Below, in pieces: positions 1-6,511 of a stretch of DNA of 7,320 bases. Origin of the DNA: a bacterium. Its GTDB lineage: Bacteria > Vulcanimicrobiota > Vulcanimicrobiia > Vulcanimicrobiales > Vulcanimicrobiaceae. Where the stretch lies: the NCBI GenBank assembly GCA_021807645.1, contig JAKBCP010000034.1, positions 1 to 7,320 on the forward strand. The letters are read 5' to 3'. The translations under genes were made by a program, and so were the position numbers. The notes beneath the pieces are model-generated. The model saw only the letters and a program-made list of their open reading frames with translations, was not told the origin of the DNA and did not search any database. Every line of letters starts with the position of its first letter. Within the stretch, counting starts at the first letter, position 1.

Positions 1-257
1 GTCTCGGAGAGATAAGCTCCGCGCACGGAGTAGTCGCCGGAGTTTATCGGGCACTTCTCGTCGGGCACGAGTTGGACGTAGCGACCGTCGGCGAGACGAA
101 CGATCGGGAGGTCGGGGACGGTCGAATCAAAAGCGTGCGCCGATCGGACGCGATAGCCGCAACCGACGTTACAGAACCGGCAGCTCGTCGAAACCGAGCG
201 CAGATCGACGACACCGGGAGCGGCGAAGAGGCGATCGAGAATCTCGGTGCGTTTCAT
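1..257 (-). CDS. aioA: Arsenite oxidase-type large (molybdopterin) subunit, N-terminal fragment
   Basis: This is the N-terminal 85 codons of a molybdopterin oxidoreductase of the arsenite oxidase (AioA) branch of the DMSO reductase family; the rest lies beyond position 1. AioA oxidises arsenite to arsenate at a Mo-bis-MGD centre and passes electrons through its FeS cluster to the Rieske subunit in the periplasm. Visible is the cluster motif CRFCNVGCGY (Cys26, Cys29, Cys33), then CPINSGDYSVRG with Ser73, which aligns with the Ser that replaces the fourth Cys in AioA and is consistent with a 3Fe-4S cluster. There is no signal peptide, as expected for a subunit exported together with a Tat-targeted partner. 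The ATG at 257 overlaps the aioB stop (ATGA), implying translational coupling. The Cys33-Ser73 gap is 39 residues, about 30 shorter than I recall for Alcaligenes AioA. A related enzyme such as iodate reductase IdrA cannot be excluded from this fragment. Confidence 0.82.
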   Translation of the reverse strand, partial: MKRTEILDRLFAAPGVVDLRSVSTSCRFCNVGCGYRVRSAHAFDSTVPDLPIVRLADGRYVQLVPDEKCPINSGDYSVRGAYLSE

Positions 258-754
258 CGTCCGCCGCCCGTTCCGTAAAGCGCTTGATTCTCTTCGATAC
301 TTTCGGGGCGTCCGAAGATCGGCGCCGACAGGCCGACGGCGTAGAGATCGCCGTCCTGCGAACTCTGAATCGCGATCTCCGGTAACGGACGCGGAGCGGG
401 TCCGCGCTCTACCTTACCGGAGCGTGCTGCATCGAAGACGCTTCCATGACAGGGGCAGGCGAATGTTTCCGTCTGCTGCGCGTATGCGACTTCGCAGCCC
501 ATGTGCGTGCAGATAAGACTATAGGCGACGACGTCGCCGTTCGTCAGCAGCATCGCACGCGCCGGTGAATTCGCATCGGGATAGGCAAAAGCGATCTCGC
601 CCTTCGCTCTGATCTCTTCGAGCGTTCCGATCTTCTGCCGGGGCTCGGTCGAGGGCGCCGCATCGGCACCCGCAAATGAAAATGCGTCGGCCGCGAGACC
701 GCCGGCGATTGCCGTTGCGATCGTCGCGAGCGACGCGCGTCTGGTCATACTCAT
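254..754 (-). CDS. aioB: Arsenite oxidase-type Rieske small subunit with Tat signal
   Basis: A 166-residue Rieske [2Fe-2S] protein of the arsenite oxidase small-subunit type. It would carry electrons from the molybdenum subunit to a periplasmic or membrane acceptor such as cytochrome c. The N-terminus MSMTRRASLATIATAIAGG has the twin arginines (5-6) and a hydrophobic stretch of a Tat signal, ending near residue 32. The Rieske boxes are CTHMGC (82-87) and CPCHGS (100-105). Ligands would be Cys82, His84, Cys100 and His103, with Cys87-Cys102 forming the disulfide seen in high-potential Rieske proteins and in Alcaligenes AioB. Length is close to known AioB. I chose ATG 754 because AAGGAG lies 8 nt upstream; a GTG three codons earlier overlaps that ribosome site. 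The gene precedes and overlaps aioA in the usual aioBA order. The main alternative is the small subunit of a relative such as iodate reductase (IdrB). Confidence 0.88.
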   Translation of the reverse strand: MSMTRRASLATIATAIAGGLAADAFSFAGADAAPSTEPRQKIGTLEEIRAKGEIAFAYPDANSPARAMLLTNGDVVAYSLICTHMGCEVAYAQQTETFACPCHGSVFDAARSGKVERGPAPRPLPEIAIQSSQDGDLYAVGLSAPIFGRPESIEENQALYGTGGGR

Positions 755-845
755 GCTCTGCACTCCTTCGATCGATCCAGCGTAGCGCCGAACGATGAAG
801 CGAGGGAGAAGGTCTCGTGAACGTGCGCGCGGCCGCGCTATCGCG
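755..845. other. Intergenic gap between HxlR gene and aioB-like gene
   Basis: A 91-nt gap between two genes reading in the same direction. It holds the aioB ribosome site and a perfect 12-bp GC-only palindrome (GCGCGGCCGCGC, 827-838) just after the HxlR stop. I see no T-run behind the palindrome, so it is not a convincing intrinsic terminator, and no sigma-54 (-24/-12) or clear sigma-70 promoter. Whether aioBA is read through from the HxlR gene or has its own promoter cannot be decided here. Confidence 0.4.
763..768 (-). promoter_or_regulatory. Ribosome binding site of the Rieske gene
   Basis: AAGGAG on the minus strand, 8 nt before ATG 754. It decides the start: the in-frame GTG at 763 lies inside this site, and the later ATG at 748 would be 14 nt away. 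Confidence 0.75.
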
Positions 846-1235
846 CTATCGGTGGTCGAAGCGCTCCTGAGCAGAACGGACTTCGGGCATATGGCGCTCC
901 GCCCACCGCGCGAGCGCGCTGAGCGGTTCGTCGAGCGTGCGCCCGAGTGCGGTCAGCGAATATTCGACGCGCGGTGGAATCTCCGGATAGAGCGTGCGCG
1001 TTACGAGTCCGTCGCGCTCCAGGTCGCGCAATGTTTGCGTCAGCATTTTCTGCGAGATCCCCGTCACCGAGCGTCGCAGTTCGCCGAATCGGACGGCACC
1101 CTCGGCTCGCCCGAGGATGCCGATAATCAGCGTCGTCCATTTGTCGGCGATTCGGTCGAGCAGCTCGCGCACCGGGCAGTTGCCCGAAAAAGCATCCGGC
1201 TCGTGTTTGGTTTCCATTTTGTTCCTATATACCAT
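846..1235 (-). CDS. HxlR-family winged helix-turn-helix regulator
   Basis: A 129-residue DNA-binding protein of the HxlR/MarR-like family, usually a dimeric repressor that senses electrophiles, quinones, oxidants or formaldehyde. Family hallmarks are in order: [18 protein letters not shown] (20-37), [17 protein letters not shown] (49-65, recognition region), [15 protein letters not shown] (66-80), then the wing with [16 protein letters not shown]. There is a single cysteine, Cys20, just before the first helix, where redox-sensing HxlR members such as YodB and HypR keep their reactive Cys. Two starts are possible: ATG 1235 (AAGG 7 nt upstream) and ATG 1217 (AGGA 5 nt upstream, giving Cys14). 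It is divergent from yceI, so it probably controls that operon and itself. It is also codirectional with aioBA, 91 nt upstream, so a role there cannot be excluded. Confidence 0.93.
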   Translation of the reverse strand: MVYRNKMETKHEPDAFSGNCPVRELLDRIADKWTTLIIGILGRAEGAVRFGELRRSVTGISQKMLTQTLRDLERDGLVTRTLYPEIPPRVEYSLTALGRTLDEPLSALARWAERHMPEVRSAQERFDHR

Positions 1236-1286
1236 TTTGGTGCCTTATTGATTTCTGGTACTTGGTATGCAATAGTGACTATACCA
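1228..1286. promoter_or_regulatory. Divergent promoter region with candidate HxlR operators
   Basis: The intergenic region between the HxlR gene and yceI is clearly more AT-rich than its surroundings and repeats one word. TATACCA occurs at 1228-1234 and 1280-1286. TGGTA occurs at 1256-1260 and 1263-1267. TGGTAT (1263-1268) and ATACCA (1281-1286) form an inverted repeat with a 12-nt spacer, and ACCA-ttt-TGGT (1231-1241) is a shorter one across the HxlR start codon. Inverted repeats near the divergent start are typical of HxlR-family operators. A copy lying on the regulator's own start fits autorepression. I found no convincing pair of -35/-10 hexamers. Confidence 0.5.
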
Positions 1287-1290
1287 CAAA

Positions 1291-1295
1291 AGGAG
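1291..1295 (+). promoter_or_regulatory. Ribosome binding site of yceI
   Basis: AGGAG preceded by an A-run, 6 nt before ATG 1302: a strong site that fixes the start of the YceI protein. Confidence 0.75.
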
Positions 1296-1301
1296 ATTTA
1301 A

Positions 1302-1841
1302 ATGAATAGCACCCTGCAAAAATATGCAATCGATCCCAGCCATACCTCGGTGGAGTTCCTCGTCCGCCACATGATGCTCGCGAAAGTCCGCGGGCGCTTC
1401 ACGGGCGTGACCGGCTCCTTCGCCGTTCCTCAGGACGGAACGCTGCCGACCGAGATCGAGGCGAATATCGATGCGTCGAGCATCGACACTCGCGAAGAGC
1501 AACGCGACACCCACTTGAAGTCCCCCGATTTTCTCGACGCGGCGAACTTCCCGGCGATCCACTTCGTCAGCACGAGCGCCGAGGGCTCCGGCGAGCGATT
1601 TACGCTCCACGGCAATCTGAGCATCCACGGCGTTACGCGCCCGGTCGCACTCGATGTCAGCTTTGAAGGCCGCGCAACCGATCCGTGGGGAAACCAGCGC
1701 GTTGGTTTCAGCGCGCACACGACGATCGGACGGAAAGATTTCGGTCTGACCTGGAACCAAGCGTTAGAGACCGGCGGCGTACTGGTCGGCGACGAAGTAC
1801 GCATCGAACTCAACGTCGAGGGAATTCTTCAGGCCTCCTAG
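1302..1841 (+). CDS. yceI: YceI-family isoprenoid-binding protein
   Basis: A 179-residue complete YceI-domain protein. The family folds as a lipocalin-like beta-barrel with a long hydrophobic pocket; members have been found with bound polyisoprenoids or isoprenoid quinones. Typical segments are YAIDPSHTSVEFLVRHMM (8-25) with RGRFTGVTGSF, the loop TREEQRDTHLKSPDFLDAANFPAIHF, LSIHGVTRPVALDVSFEG, and GFSAHTTIGRKDFGLTWN near the C-terminus. Unlike E. coli YceI there is no signal peptide, so it should be cytoplasmic. It is the first gene of a two-gene operon: the dioxygenase starts 2 nt after its stop. The adjacent divergent HxlR gene with shared operator-like repeats points to induction by an electrophile or oxidant. 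Its exact ligand is unknown; delivery or sequestration of a hydrophobic quinone or aromatic would fit the neighbour gene but is inference. Confidence 0.95.
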   Translation: MNSTLQKYAIDPSHTSVEFLVRHMMLAKVRGRFTGVTGSFAVPQDGTLPTEIEANIDASSIDTREEQRDTHLKSPDFLDAANFPAIHFVSTSAEGSGERFTLHGNLSIHGVTRPVALDVSFEGRATDPWGNQRVGFSAHTTIGRKDFGLTWNQALETGGVLVGDEVRIELNVEGILQAS

Positions 1842-1843
1842 CC

Positions 1844-2623
1844 ATGCAACCGACCCTTTACATCCCCCACGGCGGCGGGCCATGCTTCTTTATGGAGTGG
1901 CCCGGGGAGCCCTGGAAAAATATGGAAGCGTACCTCCGTGCGCTTCCATCGACCCTCGAGGAACGCCCGCGCGCGATCCTCGTTATTTCCGCGCACTGGG
2001 AGCGCGCGCTACCGACGGTCACGAGCAACCCGCAACCGAGCCTCATCTACGACTACAGCGGTTTCCCGGCCCATACCTACGAATTGCGCTACGACGTTCC
2101 AGGATCGCCGGCGCTCGCGCAACGCGTCCGCGACTTGCTTGCAACGGCGGGGATCGCCTCGGCGGCCGACGAGCGGCGCGGCCTAGATCACGGCGTTTTC
2201 GTCCCGCTGAAAGTGATTTACCCGGAAGCACAGATTCCGGTCGTCGCGCTCTCGTTGCAGCACGGTTATGACCCTCAACAACACCACGCCGTCGGGGCGG
2301 CACTCGCGCCGCTCAGAGAGGAAGGCGTGCTTATCGTCGGCAGCGGGATGAGTTACCATAACCTTCGCCGCATCTTCGACGGTCACGACGACGGGGCCGA
2401 ACGCTTCGACCGCTGGCTCAACGAGACTGCGCTCGCTCCGGCGCCGATGCGCGCAGAACGCCTTCGTGCGTGGGAGCAAGCCCCGCACGCGCGCGATGCC
2501 CATCCACAAGAGGATCATCTCGCACCGCTCTTCGTCGTCGCCGGCGCCGCCGAACGCGCTGCCGTACGCGATTATCATGATGTCGTCTACGGGAAGACGC
2601 TCTCAGCCTTCCGATTCAGCTAG
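1844..2623 (+). CDS. DODA/LigB-type extradiol ring-cleaving dioxygenase
   Basis: A 259-residue member of the class III (LigB/DODA) extradiol dioxygenases, which open catecholic rings using a divalent metal, usually Fe(II); E. coli YgiD is a zinc-bound relative of similar length. Candidate metal ligands and acid/base residues are His9 in IPHGGGPCFFM, His51 in VISAHWE, His116 in GLDHGVFVPL, His172 in GSGMSYHN, and His225 in HPQEDHLAPL. The HGGGP, SAHW and GLDHG motifs mark the DODA subfamily. ATG 1844 is 2 nt after the yceI stop, has only a weak AGG 10 nt upstream, and probably depends on coupling to yceI. A longer open frame exists upstream inside yceI, but the protein family begins at this Met. 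Substrate is unknown; a catechol or hydroquinone that also triggers the HxlR regulator is a reasonable guess. Confidence 0.93.
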   Translation: MQPTLYIPHGGGPCFFMEWPGEPWKNMEAYLRALPSTLEERPRAILVISAHWERALPTVTSNPQPSLIYDYSGFPAHTYELRYDVPGSPALAQRVRDLLATAGIASAADERRGLDHGVFVPLKVIYPEAQIPVVALSLQHGYDPQQHHAVGAALAPLREEGVLIVGSGMSYHNLRRIFDGHDDGAERFDRWLNETALAPAPMRAERLRAWEQAPHARDAHPQEDHLAPLFVVAGAAERAAVRDYHDVVYGKTLSAFRFS

Positions 2624-2811
2624 CTTCGTTTCGATTTTGTAAACTTTCTTAAAAATACACCCGATAACGCCTGCCCTGCCGAGGAGAAGCAGCGAGCATG
2701 CGCCGAAGCGTTGCACTGGGGGAACACGAGCCGGGTACGCCGGAACGGAGTCTCGATCGATGCGCGAGCCACGGTTTATCGGTCCGTCGAGTCGGGTAGC
2801 CTGGAAGAAGC
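2624..2811 (+). other. Non-coding leader before the PAS gene
   Basis: A 188-nt gap. Its first 45 nt are AT-rich (T- and A-runs at 2635-2658), the likely promoter area for the PAS gene, although I cannot point to a good -35/-10 pair. I see no terminator hairpin after the dioxygenase gene, so read-through into the PAS gene is possible. The rest is GC-rich and contains a possible 33-codon reading frame listed separately. Confidence 0.35.
2698..2799 (+). CDS. Possible 33-residue upstream reading frame (doubtful)
   Basis: An ATG at 2698 opens 33 codons (starting MRRSVALGEHEPGTPERSLD) that end at a TAG at 2797-2799, 12 nt before the PAS start and in the same frame. GAGGAG lies 11 nt upstream, rather far for a ribosome site. 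The peptide resembles nothing I know. It may be a leader peptide, the remnant of an N-terminal extension cut by a stop, or chance in GC-rich DNA. Confidence 0.18.
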   Translation: MRRSVALGEHEPGTPERSLDRCASHGLSVRRVG

Positions 2812-4935
2812 ATGGCCGACGATAATTCGAGCGCAGCGCTACGACTCGCGGCCTCCCTCGCAGGCACCGAGCGAGCGCTGCTGCTCGTCGAGCGTTTCGG
2901 GACGGCACGGATCGATGCAGCGATCTGCCCTGCGGGGGATCGCCTCGCGAGCCTCGTCGGGTCGCTCGCGGCGCCGACACTTGAAATGCTCGCACGGCGC
3001 ATCGACCACGAATGTTCGAGCTTCGCCTTTCCCCTCCGCAGCGGTCGTGGAAGCATCCTCCTGCCGAGAATTGACGCTGCGACTCTTCCGGAGCGAGCGC
3101 GCGAACAGCTACAACTCCTCGCCGCCGCGATCGCCGAATCGCTCGACGAACGAGCGACGTTCGACTATGCCGAGTATCTCTCCGAAGGGCTGACGGTCTA
3201 TCGTTTCCCCGCGGGCGAACCAGAGATCGAGTTCATCAATCCTTCGGCGGCGCGACGGATCGGCTCCACCCCCGAGCGGGTCATGGACGAGCCACGCGCG
3301 CTCTTCTGCAATGCCGAAAACCGGAAGCTTGCGTTCGAATTACTGGCAATGCTGCGCGAAGAAAACTGCGGCGCGATCCAACGAGAGGTTCGCTCGCTCG
3401 ATGGCTCCACCTATTGGGTGCAACTCCAGCCGCTACCGTTACCGGATCGCGATGGCGCAGCGCGCCTGCTGCTGATATCGTCGGATATCACCACCGTTCG
3501 CGCCGGTGAGGAACGCGAGAGCATCCTCACCTCCTGTATCGACGTCGCTGCCGACGCGATCGCGGTCTACCGACTCGAACGCGAGGGCGCGAAGCGACCG
3601 ACGCTCGTTTACGGTAACCGGGCATTTCACTCGCTCGTCTCCTCGCATGCCGGGCGTGACGGAACGGCGATTCGTACCGAAGACGGCAAAGGGCTCTTCG
3701 ATTCCTACGTTGCCGTCGCGAGCGACCACAGCCCCATCCAATGCGAAACGAGCATTCTGCTCGAGGACGGCAAAACGAAGCTCCCGGTCGAGATTCACGC
3801 TCGTCGGCTCCGCAGCAGGATCGACGATCACGATTTTATCGCTTTTTCGTTGCACGATCTCAGCGCGCGCCTCGCCGCGGAGCGCGAACGCCGCATGCTC
3901 GCGCACGCCGTCGACGAGTCGCTCGATTTTTTTGCGATCGGCGATTTCGTACCGCCGAGCCGGGGCGGCTCCCATATTCTCTACATGAACGCCGCCTTCG
4001 CACATCTCGTCGGTTACGCTGCGGAGGAGCTGATCGGTCGTTCGTCGGGAATCCTGATATCGCCGAATAATACGCCGCAGATTCTCAACACGCTCACCGA
4101 GAGTATCGAACGCAGGAAAGTCGTCAGTCTCGAGTTGATGATGCGCGCGAAAGATGGGCGCGATATCTGGTGCGAGTTCGTGGCCCAACCGATCTTCGAC
4201 GATTCGGAGGAGGGCGGCTACTGGCTCACGGTCGGTCGCGAAATCACGTTGCGCAAACAAGCGATGGGACAGATCGCGCTGCTCACTTGGGTGCTCGATG
4301 AGATCGACGCGCGGGTGACGATCTTCGAACCGGCGAAGGGCGATCGATTTGCGGTTGCTTATGAAAACGCCGCCTCAGCCGCGCTCGGCCGCTATCATTT
4401 TCTCGATCTCGTGCGCGCGGGCGGTATCGTCGCAAAGCTCGTCGAGGATCGGAAGTTCGCCGAATCACCGCTTCGCACGATGGTCGCGAATGCCGATGGA
4501 ACGCGCGTCACCGAGATCGAGATTCGCGCCTTGTTTGACGGCGCCGGACGCCTGACGGCGGTCATCACGATGGAGCGCGATATCGCACAGGCGACGACCG
4601 GCTCCGACGGCTATCCCAGCGCCGTGCGCCTCGCGTTGGTGACCGCCGGCATGCAAAATATGATTCACGCACCGAGCCCCGAGGCTCGCTTGCGCGCGTT
4701 GAGTCTGACGCTGCGCGAGGGCTTCGGAGCCTCCGTATCGGTCGAACACGACCCGAAAGGCGGGGCTTCCGGGCTCACCTTCGAGCCGCAACATCAACGT
4801 GCGACGCTTCACTACTTCTCCGGCGAGCCGAAACGCGCACGCGTTTCGTGGCAATCCCTGCTCGGAGACTCGGAGTTAACGGCACTGCGGCTAGCGCTGG
4901 AGACCTACCTCGGTGCCGTGGAAGTTCCACTGTGA
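2812..4935 (+). CDS. Multi-PAS sensor protein with GAF-like ends, no output domain
   Basis: A 707-residue soluble signalling protein with no signal peptide or membrane segment. Approximate layout: a degenerate GAF-like region (1-115); PAS 1 (118-232, VYRFP...FINPSAARRIG...LLISSDITTVR); PAS 2 (236-355, ending IAFSLHDLSARLA); PAS 3, the best preserved (365-482, ILYMNAAFAHLVGYAAEELIGR...WLTVGREITLRK); PAS 4, degenerate (486-595, AVITMERDIAQ); and a second GAF-like tail (600-707). PAS 3 resembles flavin/LOV-type PAS domains in style but lacks the reactive-Cys motif. No histidine kinase, GGDEF, EAL, phosphatase or DNA-binding domain follows the last sensor module. It may act by protein-protein contact or as a sensor for a partner encoded elsewhere. 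ATG 2812 is the first possible start, since an in-frame TAG lies 15 nt upstream; a weak GGAAG lies 4 nt before it. The 3' end overlaps convergent cobQ by 45 bp. Ligands are unknown. Confidence 0.83.
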   Translation: MADDNSSAALRLAASLAGTERALLLVERFGTARIDAAICPAGDRLASLVGSLAAPTLEMLARRIDHECSSFAFPLRSGRGSILLPRIDAATLPERAREQLQLLAAAIAESLDERATFDYAEYLSEGLTVYRFPAGEPEIEFINPSAARRIGSTPERVMDEPRALFCNAENRKLAFELLAMLREENCGAIQREVRSLDGSTYWVQLQPLPLPDRDGAARLLLISSDITTVRAGEERESILTSCIDVAADAIAVYRLEREGAKRPTLVYGNRAFHSLVSSHAGRDGTAIRTEDGKGLFDSYVAVASDHSPIQCETSILLEDGKTKLPVEIHARRLRSRIDDHDFIAFSLHDLSARLAAERERRMLAHAVDESLDFFAIGDFVPPSRGGSHILYMNAAFAHLVGYAAEELIGRSSGILISPNNTPQILNTLTESIERRKVVSLELMMRAKDGRDIWCEFVAQPIFDDSEEGGYWLTVGREITLRKQAMGQIALLTWVLDEIDARVTIFEPAKGDRFAVAYENAASAALGRYHFLDLVRAGGIVAKLVEDRKFAESPLRTMVANADGTRVTEIEIRALFDGAGRLTAVITMERDIAQATTGSDGYPSAVRLALVTAGMQNMIHAPSPEARLRALSLTLREGFGASVSVEHDPKGGASGLTFEPQHQRATLHYFSGEPKRARVSWQSLLGDSELTALRLALETYLGAVEVPL

Positions 4936-6450
4936 GAAAAACGAAGCGAGATCGAGCTCGCGCTCGACGACGTCGGCGAGTTCGTCGAGCGAACGCTCCC
5001 GCTCGCGTGCGATAAATCGCCGATCGAAGTTATCTCCGAGGCCGACGGAGGCGCGTAGTCGTTCGAGATACCGATGCCGAAAGGCATCGTCGTCGAAGAT
5101 TCCGTGCAGGTAGGTTCCGGTAACGCGATCGTCTGCCGTACGGGCACCATCGCGTCGTCGCGTCGCGCTTTGACCGTCCTCGATCTCCGCAAACGGAAGG
5201 CTCCCCGATCCGTACGAGGTGGCGCCGACGTGGATCTCGTAGCCGCCGATCGGCTCGCCGGTGGCGAGGTGGGTGCCCCGAACGGCGATCGTCGTTTTCT
5301 CGCGTAACATCACGGTCGAGAGCGGCAACATCGCGAGGGCCGCATGCGTGCCGCCGGCCTCGACTCCGTGTGGATCGTCGATGCGACGGCCGAGCATCTG
5401 CATGCCCCCGCAGATGCCGAGAATTCTTCCGGCTTTCTGCAACGCAAAATCGAGGCGCCGCTCGCGCAGCCATTGCAGATCGGCGATCGTATTTTTCGAA
5501 CCCGGAAGAATCGCCACGTCCGCATACGCGACGTCGTCGCAGCGGTCGGTATAGCGCAGTTCGACCGACGGCTCCGCCGCGAGCGATTCGAAATCGGTAA
5601 AATTCGAGAGATACGGAAAGGCGAGGACGGCGATACGCAGACGGTCGTCGTCGCGGCGTGCACCCCACGGCGCTCCGAGTCGCCGCCGTTCCAGCGCGAG
5701 CGAATCCTCCTCGTCGAGTTGCAGATTTCTGAGGTACGGCAGGACGCCGAAACAGCGACTCTCGCAACGCTTTTCGATCTCGAGAATTCCGGGTTCGAGC
5801 AGGCTGCGATCGCCGCGAAATTTGTTGATCGTGAAGCCCGCGATCCGCGCGCGATCGCGTTCGTCGAGGAGCGCCAACGTTCCGAAGATTGCAGCGAAGA
5901 CACCGCCGCGGTCGATATCGCCGACAAGCATACAACGCGCGTCGGCGGCGTGCGCCATCGCCATGTTGACGATGTCGCCCTCGCGAAGATTGATCTCCGC
6001 CGGCGAGCCCGCCCCTTCGAGCACGATCGCTTCGTAGTTCGCTGCGAGGCGGTCGTACGATTCGAGCACCGCCGGCCAGAAACGCTCTCGGTTCCGCCCG
6101 CGATAGTCGGCGGCATGGACCGTCCCGAAACGCTCGCCGTGCAGAACCACCTGCGCTCCCTCGCTCGAACTCGGTTTGAGGAGAATCGGGTTCATATCGA
6201 CGCTCGGAGCGATGCCGGCGGCCTCGGCCTGAAGCGCCTGCGCTCGGCCGATCTCCTTTCCGTCGGGGGTGACGGCGGAGTTGAGCGACATATTCTGCGC
6301 CTTAAACGGAGCGACGGCGATGCCGCGGCGCGCAAGATAACGGCAGAGCGCCGCCGTTACCAGCGACTTGCCCACATCCGACCCGGTGCCGAGCACCATG
6401 AAGGCCTCCGCGCGGCGCCGTTGCGCCCGTCCCCCGATTACGGAATTCAT
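4891..6450 (-). CDS. cobQ: Cobyric acid synthase (glutamine-hydrolysing)
   Basis: A 519-residue cytoplasmic enzyme of cobalamin synthesis (CobQ/CbiP). It amidates the b, d, e and g side chains of adenosylcobyrinic acid a,c-diamide using ATP and glutamine. N-terminal dethiobiotin synthetase-like ATPase: P-loop GTGSDVGKS (21-29), FKAQNMSLNS, GRAQALQAEAAG, MNPILLKP, LEGAGSPAEINL (144-155) and DIDRGGVFA. The C-terminal triad-type glutaminase has LPGSKNT, nucleophile Cys347 in GICGGMQMLG, GYEIH (His406) and GTYLHGIFD (His449). All key residues are present. ATG 6450 keeps the first beta strand (EAFMVLG), which aligns with the family N-terminus. An internal ATG at 6399 has a better ribosome site (GGAGG, 5 nt) but would clip that strand; a TTG at 6510 gives an unlikely extension. 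No other cob genes are visible here and I recognise no cobalamin riboswitch upstream. Confidence 0.96.
   Translation of the reverse strand: MNSVIGGRAQRRRAEAFMVLGTGSDVGKSLVTAALCRYLARRGIAVAPFKAQNMSLNSAVTPDGKEIGRAQALQAEAAGIAPSVDMNPILLKPSSSEGAQVVLHGERFGTVHAADYRGRNRERFWPAVLESYDRLAANYEAIVLEGAGSPAEINLREGDIVNMAMAHAADARCMLVGDIDRGGVFAAIFGTLALLDERDRARIAGFTINKFRGDRSLLEPGILEIEKRCESRCFGVLPYLRNLQLDEEDSLALERRRLGAPWGARRDDDRLRIAVLAFPYLSNFTDFESLAAEPSVELRYTDRCDDVAYADVAILPGSKNTIADLQWLRERRLDFALQKAGRILGICGGMQMLGRRIDDPHGVEAGGTHAALAMLPLSTVMLREKTTIAVRGTHLATGEPIGGYEIHVGATSYGSGSLPFAEIEDGQSATRRRDGARTADDRVTGTYLHGIFDDDAFRHRYLERLRASVGLGDNFDRRFIARERERSLDELADVVERELDLASFFSQWNFHGTEVGLQR
6405..6409 (-). promoter_or_regulatory. 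Shine-Dalgarno-like GGAGG inside the cobQ 5' end
   Basis: GGAGG on the minus strand, 5 nt before an in-frame ATG at 6399. If it is used, CobQ would be 502 residues and begin MVLGTGSDVGKS. The upstream ATG 6450 has no comparable site, so either start, or both, may be used. Confidence 0.4.
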
Positions 6451-6511
6451 GCGGCGCCACGCTTTCCCGGGGAGTCCGGCAGAGCCTTTCACGGAGGGCC
6501 GGCGACCCAAG

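Noticed and set aside
770..778. GATCGATC-type words recurring across the window as a possible motif
   Set aside because: They occur throughout coding regions, as expected from frequent GAT/ATC/TCG codons in this genome, with no regular spacing.
827..838. 12-bp palindrome GCGCGGCCGCGC after the HxlR gene as a terminator
   Set aside because: There is no T-run on either strand and little loop for a stable hairpin; such GC words are common at this base composition.
1245..1760. Long minus-strand reading frame across yceI
   Set aside because: It is the antisense shadow of yceI, resembles no family and runs through the divergent promoter region.
1685..1843. Longer N-terminus for the dioxygenase starting inside yceI
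   Set aside because: The extra 53 residues are Arg-rich out-of-frame yceI sequence; the family N-terminus (PTLYIPHGGGP) begins right at ATG 1844.
3439..4260. 273-codon minus-strand frame inside the PAS gene
   Set aside because: It lies opposite clear PAS-domain coding sequence; long antisense frames are expected in GC-rich genes with this codon use, and the translation shows no domain.
5030..6116. Long alternative minus-strand frames (301 and 268 codons) inside cobQ
   Set aside because: Their Arg/Ser-rich translations are frame-shifted copies of cobQ, whose own frame carries every catalytic motif.
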